Below, piece by piece: positions 1 through 9,519 of a DNA stretch of 64,000 nucleotides. The DNA is from Lineus longissimus (taxonomy: Eukaryota > Nemertea > Pilidiophora > Heteronemertea > Lineidae): NCBI RefSeq assembly GCF_910592395.1, contig NC_088310.1, forward strand, positions 15,819,501 to 15,883,500. The letters run 5' to 3'. Within the stretch, counting starts at the first letter, position 1; every line of letters starts with the position of its first letter. The translations under genes were made by a program, and so were the position numbers. The notes beneath the pieces are model-generated. The model saw only the letters and a list, made by a program, of their open reading frames with translations. It did not search any database and was not told the origin of the DNA.

Positions 1-28
1 TTTAGTACAAAGTATTTTTAGATTTCAT

Positions 29-1930
29 GTGTACTTTACACTACGAAAGATTTTACACCAGCTAAAAATTCCTTTACCACGAAATCCTGACTTTAATTCA
101 AAGAAGAACCCCTATCATAAGCAAGCATATGAAAATTTAAAACTTGAATTTGGTTCGGTTGACTTCAATTATTTTCATCATGGGAAAATGCAAGCATTAG
201 ATATTACGATGGATAATGGTAACTATTATTTAAGTGACCCTAGTAAGTTCCCGTTTAATGCAGACAAAAAAGGGTTTGTGTATGCTGATCATTGCAGGCT
301 CTATATTGATACATTATCTTTCATTTACTCAGATGACTGGACTAATTTTATCGCTTTAGATGGTCAAGGATTGACTAAAGCAGGCATGAGTAGAATCAAT
401 GAGTCCATTAGGACGTATGTGTATTGCATTCTTGGTGCACAAACTATGATAAGGCAAGATATTTTAGACTCCTTAGACGCACAAAAGCAGTTTGGAATCT
501 TAGTGGAAGATGCGATTCAAGGTCAAACGTTAGTCGATTCCATCAAAACATTTCAGACGGCTAGTATGTTAATCCGCTCTAAACAGTCGTATGCGAACGC
601 CTTAGAAAAAGTAGATTCACGACTAGATTTTGCTGTAGGCCTAGGGTTACAACTTGTACCGAGTCATATGCGTTTACATATTGGTACGATTGAAGGGTAT
701 AATAACTCTCTGTTAACCGCTACAGAAAATACAACTTTTGGTGTCAACACGCATATCAATGTTAGAAAAAAGCGACAAGTGGCACCAACACCAACACCAA
801 AAACAACTATAACACCAACACCAAAAACAACTATAACACCAACACCACAAACAACTATAACACCAACACCAACACCAACAACAACACCACAACCTATGGT
901 ACAAACTGAAACATTTCATACAAATTTTACAGCAAGTTTAGTAGCACTTGCATTGTTATTGCAGTATAAAATAAATATGACATCAGTGATGCAAGAAGAA
1001 TATGCGAAGTACTATTATCCATCTGCCTTAAAATTTTATAGGATCATGAAGAAGAAAGATCCTAACATAAAATTTGATGACATTGATGCATTTGTAAAAC
1101 AGCAAAATAGTTATCAACTACATAAAAAACAGACACAAAAAATTCAGGGCCACATTATAGCATATCAAGAAAATGCACTATGGTTCATGGATCTTTTAGA
1201 CATGTCAAATTACTCAAGACAAAATAAAGGTTACAAATGGATACTTGTTGCTATTGATACCTTTACTAGAAAAGCCTATGCTGAAGCTTTAAAAAATAAG
1301 ACAAAATTTGAGGTGAAAAATGGGTTTGAACACATGTACAAAGATTCAGGGGCAATAAAATTAATTATTACAGATTCAGGCAATGAATTTTTAAACAGAC
1401 CAGTACAAGACTTATTCAGAGAGTTAAACATCAAGCACGATACAGTTGATATTGGTGATCATCATGCATTAGGCTTGATTGATAGATTGAGTAGAACCAT
1501 TAAAGAGATGATATTCAAGGATTTTACAGAGAAAAATTCAGTTAAATGGGTTGATCATTTGCAAGAGTACATTTCAGCTTACAATAGTAGGCCACATAGA
1601 GGAATTTTAAACTATGCTCCTAATGAAGTGAATAATGATAAAATAGAGTCTGAATTAGTTGAACACAATTTAGAAAAGTCTATGCCAGTTGAACGCAAAT
1701 TTAAAATAGGTGAAAGTGTGAGGAAAAAATTAAAGAGACCTATATTTACTAAAGGTTACAAACAAATATGGTCCAATAGAACTTACACTGGAAAAAGTAT
1801 TGAGGGTGTTCATGCAATATTGAATGATGATTCTAGAGTCAGATTAGATGCCTTACAAAAAATAACAAAGGATTTTGAAGACATGGGAGAAAATAGTGTG
1901 GATAAAGCGGATAAAGACATAAAAATTTAA
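29..1930 (+). CDS. Polinton integrase (rve family) with a long N-terminal extension
   Basis: The C-terminal half is a retroviral-type integrase that would join element ends to host DNA in the nucleus. Catalytic aspartates are visible at about residue 391 (motif LLDMS) and 449 (ITDSG). The third acidic position, 36 residues on, is Asp in LGLIDR rather than the usual Glu. An SH3-like C-terminal domain with the FKIGESV motif covers about 550-615. The first ~240 residues are an unrecognised region ending at a basic RKKR. A Thr/Pro-rich low-complexity linker (about 250-291) and a short hydrophobic stretch near 305-317 follow. No stop separates the parts. A natural integrase start could be the Met near residue 322, so the upstream part may be a separate ORF fused by loss of its stop. 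The start at 29 is only the first ATG available in the window. Confidence 0.85.
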   Translation: MYFTLRKILHQLKIPLPRNPDFNSKKNPYHKQAYENLKLEFGSVDFNYFHHGKMQALDITMDNGNYYLSDPSKFPFNADKKGFVYADHCRLYIDTLSFIYSDDWTNFIALDGQGLTKAGMSRINESIRTYVYCILGAQTMIRQDILDSLDAQKQFGILVEDAIQGQTLVDSIKTFQTASMLIRSKQSYANALEKVDSRLDFAVGLGLQLVPSHMRLHIGTIEGYNNSLLTATENTTFGVNTHINVRKKRQVAPTPTPKTTITPTPKTTITPTPQTTITPTPTPTTTPQPMVQTETFHTNFTASLVALALLLQYKINMTSVMQEEYAKYYYPSALKFYRIMKKKDPNIKFDDIDAFVKQQNSYQLHKKQTQKIQGHIIAYQENALWFMDLLDMSNYSRQNKGYKWILVAIDTFTRKAYAEALKNKTKFEVKNGFEHMYKDSGAIKLIITDSGNEFLNRPVQDLFRELNIKHDTVDIGDHHALGLIDRLSRTIKEMIFKDFTEKNSVKWVDHLQEYISAYNSRPHRGILNYAPNEVNNDKIESELVEHNLEKSMPVERKFKIGESVRKKLKRPIFTKGYKQIWSNRTYTGKSIEGVHAILNDDSRVRLDALQKITKDFEDMGENSVDKADKDIKI

Positions 1931-2033
1931 AAGATCGTTCAACACAAAGAAGGCTTAGATCCTGAAAATATTATTGACTCACGCTTGAGAAAGAAGTAAG
2001 ATATTTATAATGTAAAATCATATTATAAACACG

Positions 2034-2372
2034 TTACTCAATTTGCAATGAAGGTGCTTTTTTCATTTCTTTTGGTATATCTCGCCATCTTCTACGGGAC
2101 AACATATGGTCTAAATAGGTTCCAACGATAGCCCACCATGTTTCTAATTTGGTGAAACTGTCATTCACCGATGTCTCAAGTTGATCCACTTTAAGATTGA
2201 CATTAGTCACTGTCATAACGCCAGCATCCAACTGATCTAATTTATTTTGAACTTCGGCAGATTGCACATTAAACCTGTTTTTAACCTTGAGAATGTCTTC
2301 TTTTATATTCTCAATAGCTGCTGCTTGATCATCTTGTTTAACATTAAACTTAATCGTACACATGTTAGTCAT
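2034..2372 (-). CDS. Small predicted coiled-coil protein of the Polinton
   Basis: A 112-residue ORF, divergent from the capsid gene 33 bp away. The central part has heptad-like spacing of hydrophobic residues, suggesting a coiled coil over about residues 15-85, followed by a basic, Trp-containing tail (RRRW). No enzymatic motif is seen and I do not recognise the family. Its place between integrase and capsid supports a Polinton accessory or virion role, but that is inference. Confidence 0.45.
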   Translation of the reverse strand: MTNMCTIKFNVKQDDQAAAIENIKEDILKVKNRFNVQSAEVQNKLDQLDAGVMTVTNVNLKVDQLETSVNDSFTKLETWWAIVGTYLDHMLSRRRWRDIPKEMKKAPSLQIE

Positions 2373-2404
2373 TTATTTTTAAAAAATGTTTTCCCTTAAA
2401 TAAA

Positions 2405-3623
2405 ATGGAAACTTCTTATGGACGTTATCTTGATCCTTACAGATCAGACAAGTACCCCAAAGGCTTAAAAGCCAAACGCTATTATGAGGTGATCACTCAT
2501 AATCCTAATTCTGTCAATCCAGGAGAAACACTTCATGTGAAAATCCCGAAGCTTGAAAAAGGACAAGTGATTGTCCCGCAGAGTATGAAACTCACGTTTA
2601 AACTTTCTACCACATCAAAAGTAAGTAATGCAGCCAATGCTGCAGCTGCTACATTTGTAGCCAATGTGGGTAGAAATATTGTAGAAAGAATCACCACAAA
2701 ATTGGGTGGAAAAACCATGAGTGAGGTGGATAAAGCCTTTATCTACAACACCTTCAAGGATTTTTGGCTCACCGAAAAACAGCGAAAAAAATCGAGTACA
2801 ACAAGGGATTGTGAAAGATCAGAGAAAAGATGGTATTAAAACCGCTTTTGAGGATCGTTACTGCATTCCCATTGAATCAGAACTATTTGATACACATGCA
2901 CCCTTTTACCCAGCAGCTATTTTGGAGTCCATTGAGTATGATATCAAATTCAACGACGCAAAGTATGTTGTCGCTGGAACAGCATCCTCAAAGATATATG
3001 CTGTGACTGATATTCAGCTTGAATATGAAACAATCACCTCTGATGTCCTGGCTGAAACCATTGAATCTGTGTATAACTCTCAGATGAGATGGATGTATGA
3101 AGACGTGCATCTTTTGAGAACAGAGTCAATTGGAAAGAATAAGCGAATGAATATCAATGTAGATGTCAATCGCGCTTCTACAAAGGGCATCCTAATATTT
3201 TTCCAGAAAAATTTCAGTGAGTATGATGCCGAAAAAACAAGTTTTCAAAATCCTGACATCACTAATGTGACCATTACTTCAGAAGGAATATCTCATTGTA
3301 TATTCAAGTCAGGGTTGAAAGCCTATAATCAGTTTGATGAAATCAAACGACATTATATGACGGAAGATGTGAAGCAAACGGAGGAATGCATGATGGATGT
3401 TGAAAAATTCTACGAGAAACAAAAATATGGCTTGTATATTGATCTGAGAAGTACACAAGATAACACTGTGCATGGATCAGGAACCGCCATGAGCAATATC
3501 AAACATGGTTTACAACTTGAACTCAGCAGAAATTCTGACACAGAATATGATATGCTAGTCTATATTGTAGCAGATGGTTTGGTAGGACTTGAGAATATGA
3601 AAGTGAAGGGCATTGTACATTAA
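2405..3623 (+). pseudogene. Major capsid protein candidate, one frameshift
   Basis: Two overlapping reading frames (2,405-2,839 and 2,721-3,623) together span about 405 codons, the size of a small double-jelly-roll hexon protein. The N-terminal part begins METSYGRYLDP and has the beta-rich, Asn-rich character of Polinton/adintovirus capsids. It lies directly upstream of the packaging ATPase, the usual neighbour. The frame changes at or near a run of seven A at 2,785-2,791, a common site of both real indels and sequencing error. The capsid assignment rests on position, length and general resemblance, not on a short diagnostic motif. Confidence 0.65.
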
Positions 3624-3635
3624 TGTGTAAAATAA

Positions 3636-4240
3636 ATGAATTATTGTGATGTTCCATTCAATATGCTAGTGTCCGGTATGACTGACTGTGGGAAAACCTA
3701 TTTTATCCTAGATCTTCTTGAAAAAGAATTTCAGAAAAAATTTGACTATATCCTTATCTTTTGCCCTACCATTGATATGAATAAAACCTGTCGTGTCAGA
3801 TCTTGGATTGAACACGATGACTATATTTTTATTTACCCACCTCAACATGTGCAAGAAAATTTAAATGCATGTTTAGAACATGCGATTGACATGTTTAAAG
3901 ATGAACAGGAACAAACTTTGTTTATCATTGACGACTGTGCGAACCATTGGGATGCGAAAAATAAATCTACCAAACTAACTGAATTAGCCTTTTCTGGAAG
4001 ACATTTTGGTTTATCAGTTTGGCTCTTAACTCAAAAATATAATGCGATTTGCAAAGATTTAGAGACAACTGTAAGCATATGGTGATCCATACGTTGAACG
4101 ATCAATGTTCTCTCGATCAAGTGTTTAAAGAAAACCGCTGTATTCCAATGGGGGAAAAAGCAGCAGTTCTTGAGCAGATTGATAGCGGAAAACGACTTGT
4201 ACTGCGCAGAACACAACCGTTTGATTATAAAATTTTGTGA
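3636..4240 (+). pseudogene. Genome-packaging ATPase (FtsK/HerA-A32 type), one frameshift
   Basis: An ATPase that in related viruses pumps DNA into preformed capsids. A Walker A loop (GMTDCGKT) lies at about residues 15-22, a Walker B strand (LFIIDD) near 89-94, and an SGRHFG sensor-like segment near 118. The first frame ends at 4,085. The conserved C-terminal part continues in another frame from about 4,049 to 4,240, so a one-base shift lies near 4,055-4,075. It starts 13 bp after the capsid stop, consistent with one virion-morphogenesis cluster. Confidence 0.8.
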
Positions 4241-4248
4241 TAAAATAA

Positions 4249-4659
4249 ATGGACACAATAGATGACATTAACATTTCAAATCCTGATGATTCTGTGGCAG
4301 AGATGCGATCAGAACTATTAACACATTATCAAAGCGGTCTTTTAACAAAATTAGGCATGAAAGTGTCTGAAGCGACTGTGAAAAAAGCAAGTGGGAAAAA
4401 TCTTGAAAAAATGTACAATGAATATCAAACACGTTATAATACGCAAATTGCAGATGAACTGGTCTCCAATTTATTATTCGCTTACACGCAAACTGTACGA
4501 GTTATGTTTCCAAATTTAGATCAGAAAAAACTTCATGAAAAATTAAATAACAACATCATCATCAACAGCGAAATAAAAAAACAATTGGGCTATTATATGA
4601 ACCCAACTCTTCTGGCTGTAGGATCCATCGCAGGCAATACAGCTGAATCGGACGACTAA
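4249..4659 (+). CDS. Polinton small ORF, unknown function
   Basis: 136 residues, acidic at both ends and helical in character, with Lys/Asn-rich segments in the middle. It starts 9 bp after the ATPase frame and runs the same way. No signal peptide, membrane segment or catalytic motif is visible. Minor capsid or cementing proteins occupy similar places in related elements, but nothing in the sequence proves that here. Confidence 0.5.
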   Translation: MDTIDDINISNPDDSVAEMRSELLTHYQSGLLTKLGMKVSEATVKKASGKNLEKMYNEYQTRYNTQIADELVSNLLFAYTQTVRVMFPNLDQKKLHEKLNNNIIINSEIKKQLGYYMNPTLLAVGSIAGNTAESDD

Positions 4660-4693
4660 ATTTTATAAAAGGAAATCTCTTATAATTTATAGT

Positions 4694-5242
4694 TTAATCA
4701 GGCCATGACATCTCTTCAAAGAGTTTATAATAGGTGTTCAGCGCAGGGGTTGGTTTGACCACTTGAAGTTCTAAGTGATAGAAATCCATGAGGCGTTGTA
4801 ACACAATTTTATCCATAAAAAAGTTTTTACGTTTGTGTAAGGCTTTCATGGATTCAAATTTTTGAATGAGCATGGTGTAGTCTTTTTTCATTTTTTCTTT
4901 CACGTCAAACGATACGGGGTATGTATTTAGTAATTTTTCAAAATCTGCTTGTTTTGACGTGGTGGATGTGATGATATGAGTTTGTAACATACCATACCAT
5001 TTAGAAACAAGTGGACTTTTTTGAATGGCATTATTCCAAATACGTTGTTCATCTACCGAATAACATTGACTGCACACCACTTTCCAGTCATACAGATCAT
5101 AGTCTGTGCTGAAACAATCATGACATATCCACCCATTACAAAAAAGTCTCACATACTGACTGATGATTTTAATTTTATCCATAAGTGTTGTGACACCCTT
5201 TAAATCGGACGGTTGAAATGCTGTCTCTGTGATGGACTCCAT
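4694..5242 (-). CDS. Polinton ORF with a Cys4 zinc-ribbon-like motif
   Basis: 182 residues from the ATG at 5,242. Residues about 35-60 contain two CxxC pairs (CHDC and CSQC) separated by about 16 residues, suggesting a zinc ribbon. The rest is charged and helical. The frame stays open about 50 codons upstream (to near 5,398) without an ATG, encoding a basic Pro-rich stretch, so the original start may have been lost. A DNA-binding or transcription-factor role is possible but not shown. It converges on the ORF ending at 4,659. Confidence 0.5.
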   Translation of the reverse strand: MESITETAFQPSDLKGVTTLMDKIKIISQYVRLFCNGWICHDCFSTDYDLYDWKVVCSQCYSVDEQRIWNNAIQKSPLVSKWYGMLQTHIITSTTSKQADFEKLLNTYPVSFDVKEKMKKDYTMLIQKFESMKALHKRKNFFMDKIVLQRLMDFYHLELQVVKPTPALNTYYKLFEEMSWPD

Positions 5243-5456
5243 GTCGGTTGGAATCTGTTCTAATGTGTCAAACGTTAAAAGAGGTTTAATTTTTGGTGTG
5301 ATTTTTGGTTCAGGGGTTAAAAGTTTCCTCCGCGTATCAAAAGAGAGGTAAGGTAATAGATCTCGATATCTAGAACGATCATTTATTCTTTTTCAAAAAT
5401 TCATTAAACAGTGTAACTTTATAAGAACATAACACTTCTTATAAAATTATACCATT

Positions 5457-5873
5457 TTATCCTTGCACTAATTTAAACGCATAATACTTTTTCCCTTTAG
5501 GACAACCTAACGATATTATGTAGTTCAAGTTAGGATTCGCTTCTAAATCTCGTTTGATCAACGATGTTGAAAAAGTTTTCAAGGGCTGCAGCTTTCTATA
5601 CCTTAGAGTGAGGATTAACGCTTCTCCGTGTTTGGTCATCTTCTGCTCTTTCCCTACAATCTTATACCATGTGTTTAAAGGAACTTCTTTCCAAGTGATT
5701 AACTCTGATTCTGGTGGAATAATTTTGGCATCTAATTCGCTTTCCGAAAGATAGTCCTCTTCTTCGGATGAACAACCTTCTATATGTGAAAGTTCATCTT
5801 CGGATGAGGTATAGTCTGCTAGATTGTTATTTTTTGAATATCTAGCGAGCGAGTGTCTGATGATATCGGTCAT
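5457..5873 (-). CDS. Polinton ORF with acidic N-terminus and a small conserved domain
   Basis: 138 residues. Residues about 20-50 are rich in Ser, Glu and Asp (SSEDE, SSEEED). The C-terminal ~85 residues carry the pattern LNTWYKI ... KHGEALILTLRY ... TSLIKRDL, which resembles small beta-barrel proteins recurrent in Polintons and related invertebrate repeats. A single-strand DNA-binding (OB-like) role is my inference. It is the last element gene before the tandem repeats. Confidence 0.5.
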   Translation of the reverse strand: MTDIIRHSLARYSKNNNLADYTSSEDELSHIEGCSSEEEDYLSESELDAKIIPPESELITWKEVPLNTWYKIVGKEQKMTKHGEALILTLRYRKLQPLKTFSTSLIKRDLEANPNLNYIISLGCPKGKKYYAFKLVQG

Positions 5874-5923
5874 TTTCTATACAAAAAAATCTATTAGATT
5901 ATCGTTTTTAAAGCGGAGCAGAG

Positions 5924-6028
5924 CGACGCGAGCGGTTTGTAGAATTGTTGTTCAGCGAGTGGTTTGTAGAATTGTTGTTCAGCGAGCGGTTTGTAGAATT
6001 GTTGTTCAGCGAGCGAAGCGAGCGGTTT
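5924..6028. repeat. About 31-bp tandem repeat, three units
   Basis: Three near-identical units contain GGTTTGTAGAATTGTTGTTC followed by AGCGAGC. They lie immediately right of the last Polinton ORF and run straight into the next repeat family. Confidence 0.85.
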
Positions 6029-6262
6029 GTAAAATAGTTTGACTACTATTTGACTGTGAGTCGCTCTTCAATTTTGAAGAGCGGTTTTGACTAGTGTTTG
6101 ACTGTTGTAAAATAGTTTGACTACTATTTGACTGTGAGTCGCTCTTCAATTTTGAAGAGCGGTTTTAACTGGTGTTTGACTGTTGTAAAATAGTTTGACT
6201 ACTGTTTGACTGTGAGTCGCTCTTCAATTTTGAAGAGCGGTTTTAACTGGTGTTTGACTGAA
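6029..6262. repeat. 78-bp tandem repeat with internal hairpin, three units
   Basis: Units start at 6,029, 6,107 and 6,185, an exact 78-bp period. Each contains a perfect inverted repeat, CGCTCTTCAA TT TTGAAGAGCG, flanked by copies of TTTGACT. The units differ by only a few bases. Confidence 0.9.
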
Positions 6263-6339
6263 AGGAAATGAGAGAAGCTGTGTGATGTGTTGACTGGTGT
6301 TTGACTGGGAAAAAATGAATAATGTTTTGACTAGTGTTT

Positions 6340-6712
6340 GACTGAATAATTGTTTGACTAGGATTTGACTGAATAATTGTTTGACTAGGATTTGACTGAA
6401 TTAACGTTTGACTAGGATTTGACTGAATAATTGTTTGACTAGGATTTGACTGAATAATGTTTTGACTAGGATTTGACTGAATAAAAATGAATAATGTTTT
6501 GACTAGGATTTGACTGAATAAAAATGAATAATGTTTTGACTAGGATTTGACTGAATAATGTTTTGACTAGGATTTGACTGAATAATTGTTTGACTAGGAT
6601 TTGACTGAATTAACGTTTGACCAGGATTTGACTGAATTAACGTTTGACTAGGATTTGACTGAATAATTGTTTGACTAGGATTTGACTGAATAAAAACCTA
6701 GTCAAACCTAGG
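6340..6712. repeat. About 26-bp minisatellite built on TTTGACT, 12 units
   Basis: Twelve copies of TTTGACTAGGATTTGACTG are joined by short variable linkers (aataat, aattaac, aataaaaatgaataat). The last unit is followed by the inverted word CCTAGTCAAA, which can pair with TTTGACTAGG to form a terminal hairpin. It may belong to the Polinton end or to an intron of the adjacent GPCR locus. Confidence 0.9.
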
Positions 6713-6721
6713 GTGAGCTAG

Positions 6722-7739
6722 AACTCTCACTTTTACACTACTGCCGTTAGGTGGCCAATGGCTGCACCAAGACTCTGTGGTACGGCCAGAGCTAAGAAGA
6801 TCGTCATCATTACATTTCTGGCTATTTCTCTTGTAAATCTGAATACATTCTTTTCAAAGAAATATATATATCGGATCCAAACACAGGTAAGCAGTAACTG
6901 TATGTTGTAATTTCGAGATCTCTTCTGTTGAGTGTATGTTTATGGACATGATGGATGAAGTACCTCAGATCAGGACAGGATTCACGATTTTCGCGAGACA
7001 ATTCAGGTCAAACACGATTTTCAAAGACCTGTGCAAAGTGGAGGGGCTCAGCTGCATGCACTCCTTTAAAAATCACCCCGTGTCTAATGAACTGACGGAT
7101 CTAGCTAGTGCTTCAGTTTGGCTAAAGAAACCATGAAAAAGACGTAATCTCTACAAAATTATAATTCAAGTAGAAATAAAGCTCTTAAAAGCGTGCAGTG
7201 TTTACATCCGAAATGTTGCTGTTCGTACTGAGAGAAATTGAAATGTCCTTTATTCCAGGGGCGGAATTTCTTGTGATGTCCGTAGGAAACGACAAACGAC
7301 TAGAACTATCGATTAGGGCATTTGAGTTTGGTGTGGGAACACTTGTACCTTTTCTAGTCATATTCGTCTGCAACGTTCTCATCATTATCAGCATTAGTCA
7401 GGCTTCAGGAAAACGTCGTTTACTCGGGTCAAGACCATCTCAACAGGTCAAGGACACTCATTATATGACCCGGATATTGCTGATGATCAGTGCTGCATAT
7501 ATCTTGATGTCTGTTCCGTACAGATGTATCTGTTCATGACGAAGATGCCTAGTGTTGCTTCTTATTACGACTTTGGTAATACTTACTGGAGTCTGCGCTA
7601 CACCTTGGAATTGATTGTTGTTTATGACATATGGACTTGTAATTATGCTGTCAATTTTTACCTTTATTGTCTAGGTGGAGGTAAACGATATCGGGACGAT
7701 CTCAAACAATTGTTTAAATCTAAACAAAACCAGATGTAA
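6722..7739 (+). pseudogene. Class A GPCR copy A: TM4 exon and TM5-TM7 exon, one frameshift
   Basis: Exon 1 (about 6,722-6,893) encodes a TM4-like segment preceded by AVRWPM, the stretch that follows the DRY motif in many class A receptors. Possible splice donors are at 6,887 and 6,894; only 6,894 keeps frame. Exon 2 starts after the acceptor TTTATTCCAG at 7,259 and encodes TM5, a basic loop, TM6 and TM7 with the NPxxY-like NFYLY, then a basic tail to the stop at 7,739. Compared with copy B, one T is missing near 7,524, so the frame breaks at the end of TM6. The repertoire resembles peptide-receptor-like expansions of invertebrates; no ligand can be named. TM1-TM3 are not found upstream. Confidence 0.7.
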
Positions 7740-8291
7740 AAATCTTCAAGAAATGGCAGAATATTAAAGATAATCGTGCGGTATTCACAAAGAGCAAAGC
7801 TTGCGTGTAGACTATCAAAGAGAAAACATGTTTAATCTTAATTGGTTCGGATAATATTAGAGTGGTTATAAATGGATTGATGCGAAAAGATATAAACCAA
7901 TTTTAGATATAAATATATAATTTCAAATACCTTCATGACACAACAACAGATGAGTTGGAAGTGTGGTTACCATGGCACAAGATAGGAACTCTAGCTTCCT
8001 TTTTTCCTTCCTAGGCTTTCTGTACAAAACTGAAGGAAAAGCATTGGTTTTCATTCATACATGTATCACCAACTGTCTAATGTCGTACATTTTATTTCAA
8101 AACACTAGTTCCAATGCCGCTTAAAATTGACCCTCTTTTATCTTTAATTTGATAATACTTTTTTTATCTTTCTCATCATTGAATCATCTTTAAAATGTAT
8201 ACCATATTAATTCCGACGTTTTGCCTTGAAATATATATACATTTTGTACATAATGTCAGAAAAAATGAATATAAGGTTTTTGCAATTTCAG

Positions 8292-8767
8292 GAGCGGAGT
8301 TTCTTGTGTTCTCTGTAGGCAATAACAAACGTCTAGAATTTTTGGTGAGAGGACTAGAGTTTTCGATTGGGACGATCATGCCTTTTCTCATCATATTCAT
8401 CTGTAATGTCCTCATCATTATCAGCATCAGACAAGCATCTAAAAAACGACGTTTGCTCAGATCTGGGGTCAGTGAAGAGGTCAAGGACACGCATTATCTG
8501 ACCCGGATGTTGCTGTTGATCAGCGCTGCGTATATTCTGACGTCACTTCCTTACCGATTGTATCTGTTTATGATGGAAATGCCGGGTGTTGCTTCCAATT
8601 ACAACTTAAAAGAGCCATACTGGAGCCTTCGTTATACTTTGGAGTTGATAGTTGTTTATGACATATGGAGTTGTAATTATGCTGTTAACTTTTACCTTTA
8701 TTGCCTGGGTGGAGGCAAACGATACAGAGATGATCTTAAACAGTTGTTTAAAGGAAAGCTAAACTGA
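8292..8767 (+). CDS. Class A GPCR copy B: TM5-TM7 exon
   Basis: An uninterrupted terminal exon, clearly paralogous to copy A. The splice acceptor TTTGCAATTTCAG ends at 8,291; the exon then encodes TM5, the third intracellular loop, TM6, TM7 with NFYLY, and a basic C-tail ending at 8,767. Acceptor phase matches copy A. No matching TM4 exon is seen between 7,740 and 8,291, so this is a partial tandem copy or one whose upstream exon was lost. The frame open upstream of the acceptor is intronic. Confidence 0.7.
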
Positions 8768-9200
8768 GAAATCGAACCGTATTCTCACAGCTCCAAAAAT
8801 CCTTGGGTGGTGAAAGAAAAATTTCAAGGAACAAAGTCAATAATCTGAATGAGAATCAATGCCTGTTGTATCAGTGGTTAGTGTTGGCACGCCAGGCTGG
8901 GTTCTTATTGTGTTTTGCACAAAATTGTAATCATCGGCAAAATTATGAAGGTTGGTTGAAAGGATGTGTTGGCAGTAAATACGTTTATGGTTGTAGAATT
9001 CATCAATGAACAACGAGTTGGTTATCAAACAAATAAATGGATGGATTCAGGCTAGATATTATTGTGACGATTTGAAAATAACTTTGAATAATTCTAAGCA
9101 GCAGCAAGACATTTGGATGAGGTTGTACGTGGTCATCTGTATCATGATATCAAATAGCACCATCGTTATGGATGACAGTGGCGATGTTTAAAATTAAATC

Positions 9201-9503
9201 ATGCAAGTCGCCATCAGCATTATTGGTTACGTCTGGATAGTCCCTGTTGCGTTTGGAATACCAGGGAATATTCTTTCGGTGGTGAAAGCTACCAGAAAAC
9301 GTAACCGGGGCTTGTCACCATGCATCGATATTGTTGGCATGAATGTCGTTGATACCGCGTTGCTCCTGCAAGTTGCTTTGTTTTATCCAATCAACCTTAC
9401 TTTTCGATCTCGGTTAGGAAATCCGTCAAGAGGCCTTATACTCAATTTACTGCATGTCAATCAGAATTTTTGCACATGGGCTATGTTCAGACAATCTACT
9501 TGA
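9201..9503 (+). pseudogene. Class A GPCR copy C: TM1-TM3 fragment
   Basis: From the ATG at 9,201 the frame encodes a TM1 with the class-typical GIPGN motif, a basic loop (TRKRNRG), a TM2-like segment with VGMNVVD, and the start of TM3 with a Cys. It stops at 9,503, just before the MITE at 9,520. No TM4-7 exon follows within the next 2 kb. It is either an isolated first exon or a copy truncated by the insertion. It shows the exon type missing from copies A and B. Confidence 0.6.
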
Positions 9504-9519
9504 TATATCGTAACCCATA

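Larger units (their letters stand above)
1..5890. mobile_element. Polinton/Maverick element, right part only
   Basis: A cluster of virus-like genes: integrase, double-jelly-roll-type capsid candidate and FtsK/HerA-like packaging ATPase, plus four small unassigned ORFs, closely packed on both strands with short AT-rich spacers. This set is diagnostic of Polintons (Mavericks), large self-synthesising elements related to adintoviruses. The protein-primed DNA polymerase expected in the family is not seen and should lie left of the window. No left terminal repeat is visible. The right end is not resolved: it lies after the last ORF (5,873) and before the GPCR exon at about 6,722, possibly within the tandem repeats. 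Capsid and ATPase each carry one frameshift, so this copy is decayed or contains sequencing errors. Confidence 0.8.

Noticed and set aside
713-919. Trp/Cys-repeat ORF on the minus strand
   Set aside because: It is the antisense of the Thr/Pro-rich linker of the integrase ORF.
4694-5242. Late transcription factor of poxvirus/giant-virus type
   Set aside because: Two CxxC pairs alone are too little; no further family motif could be verified.
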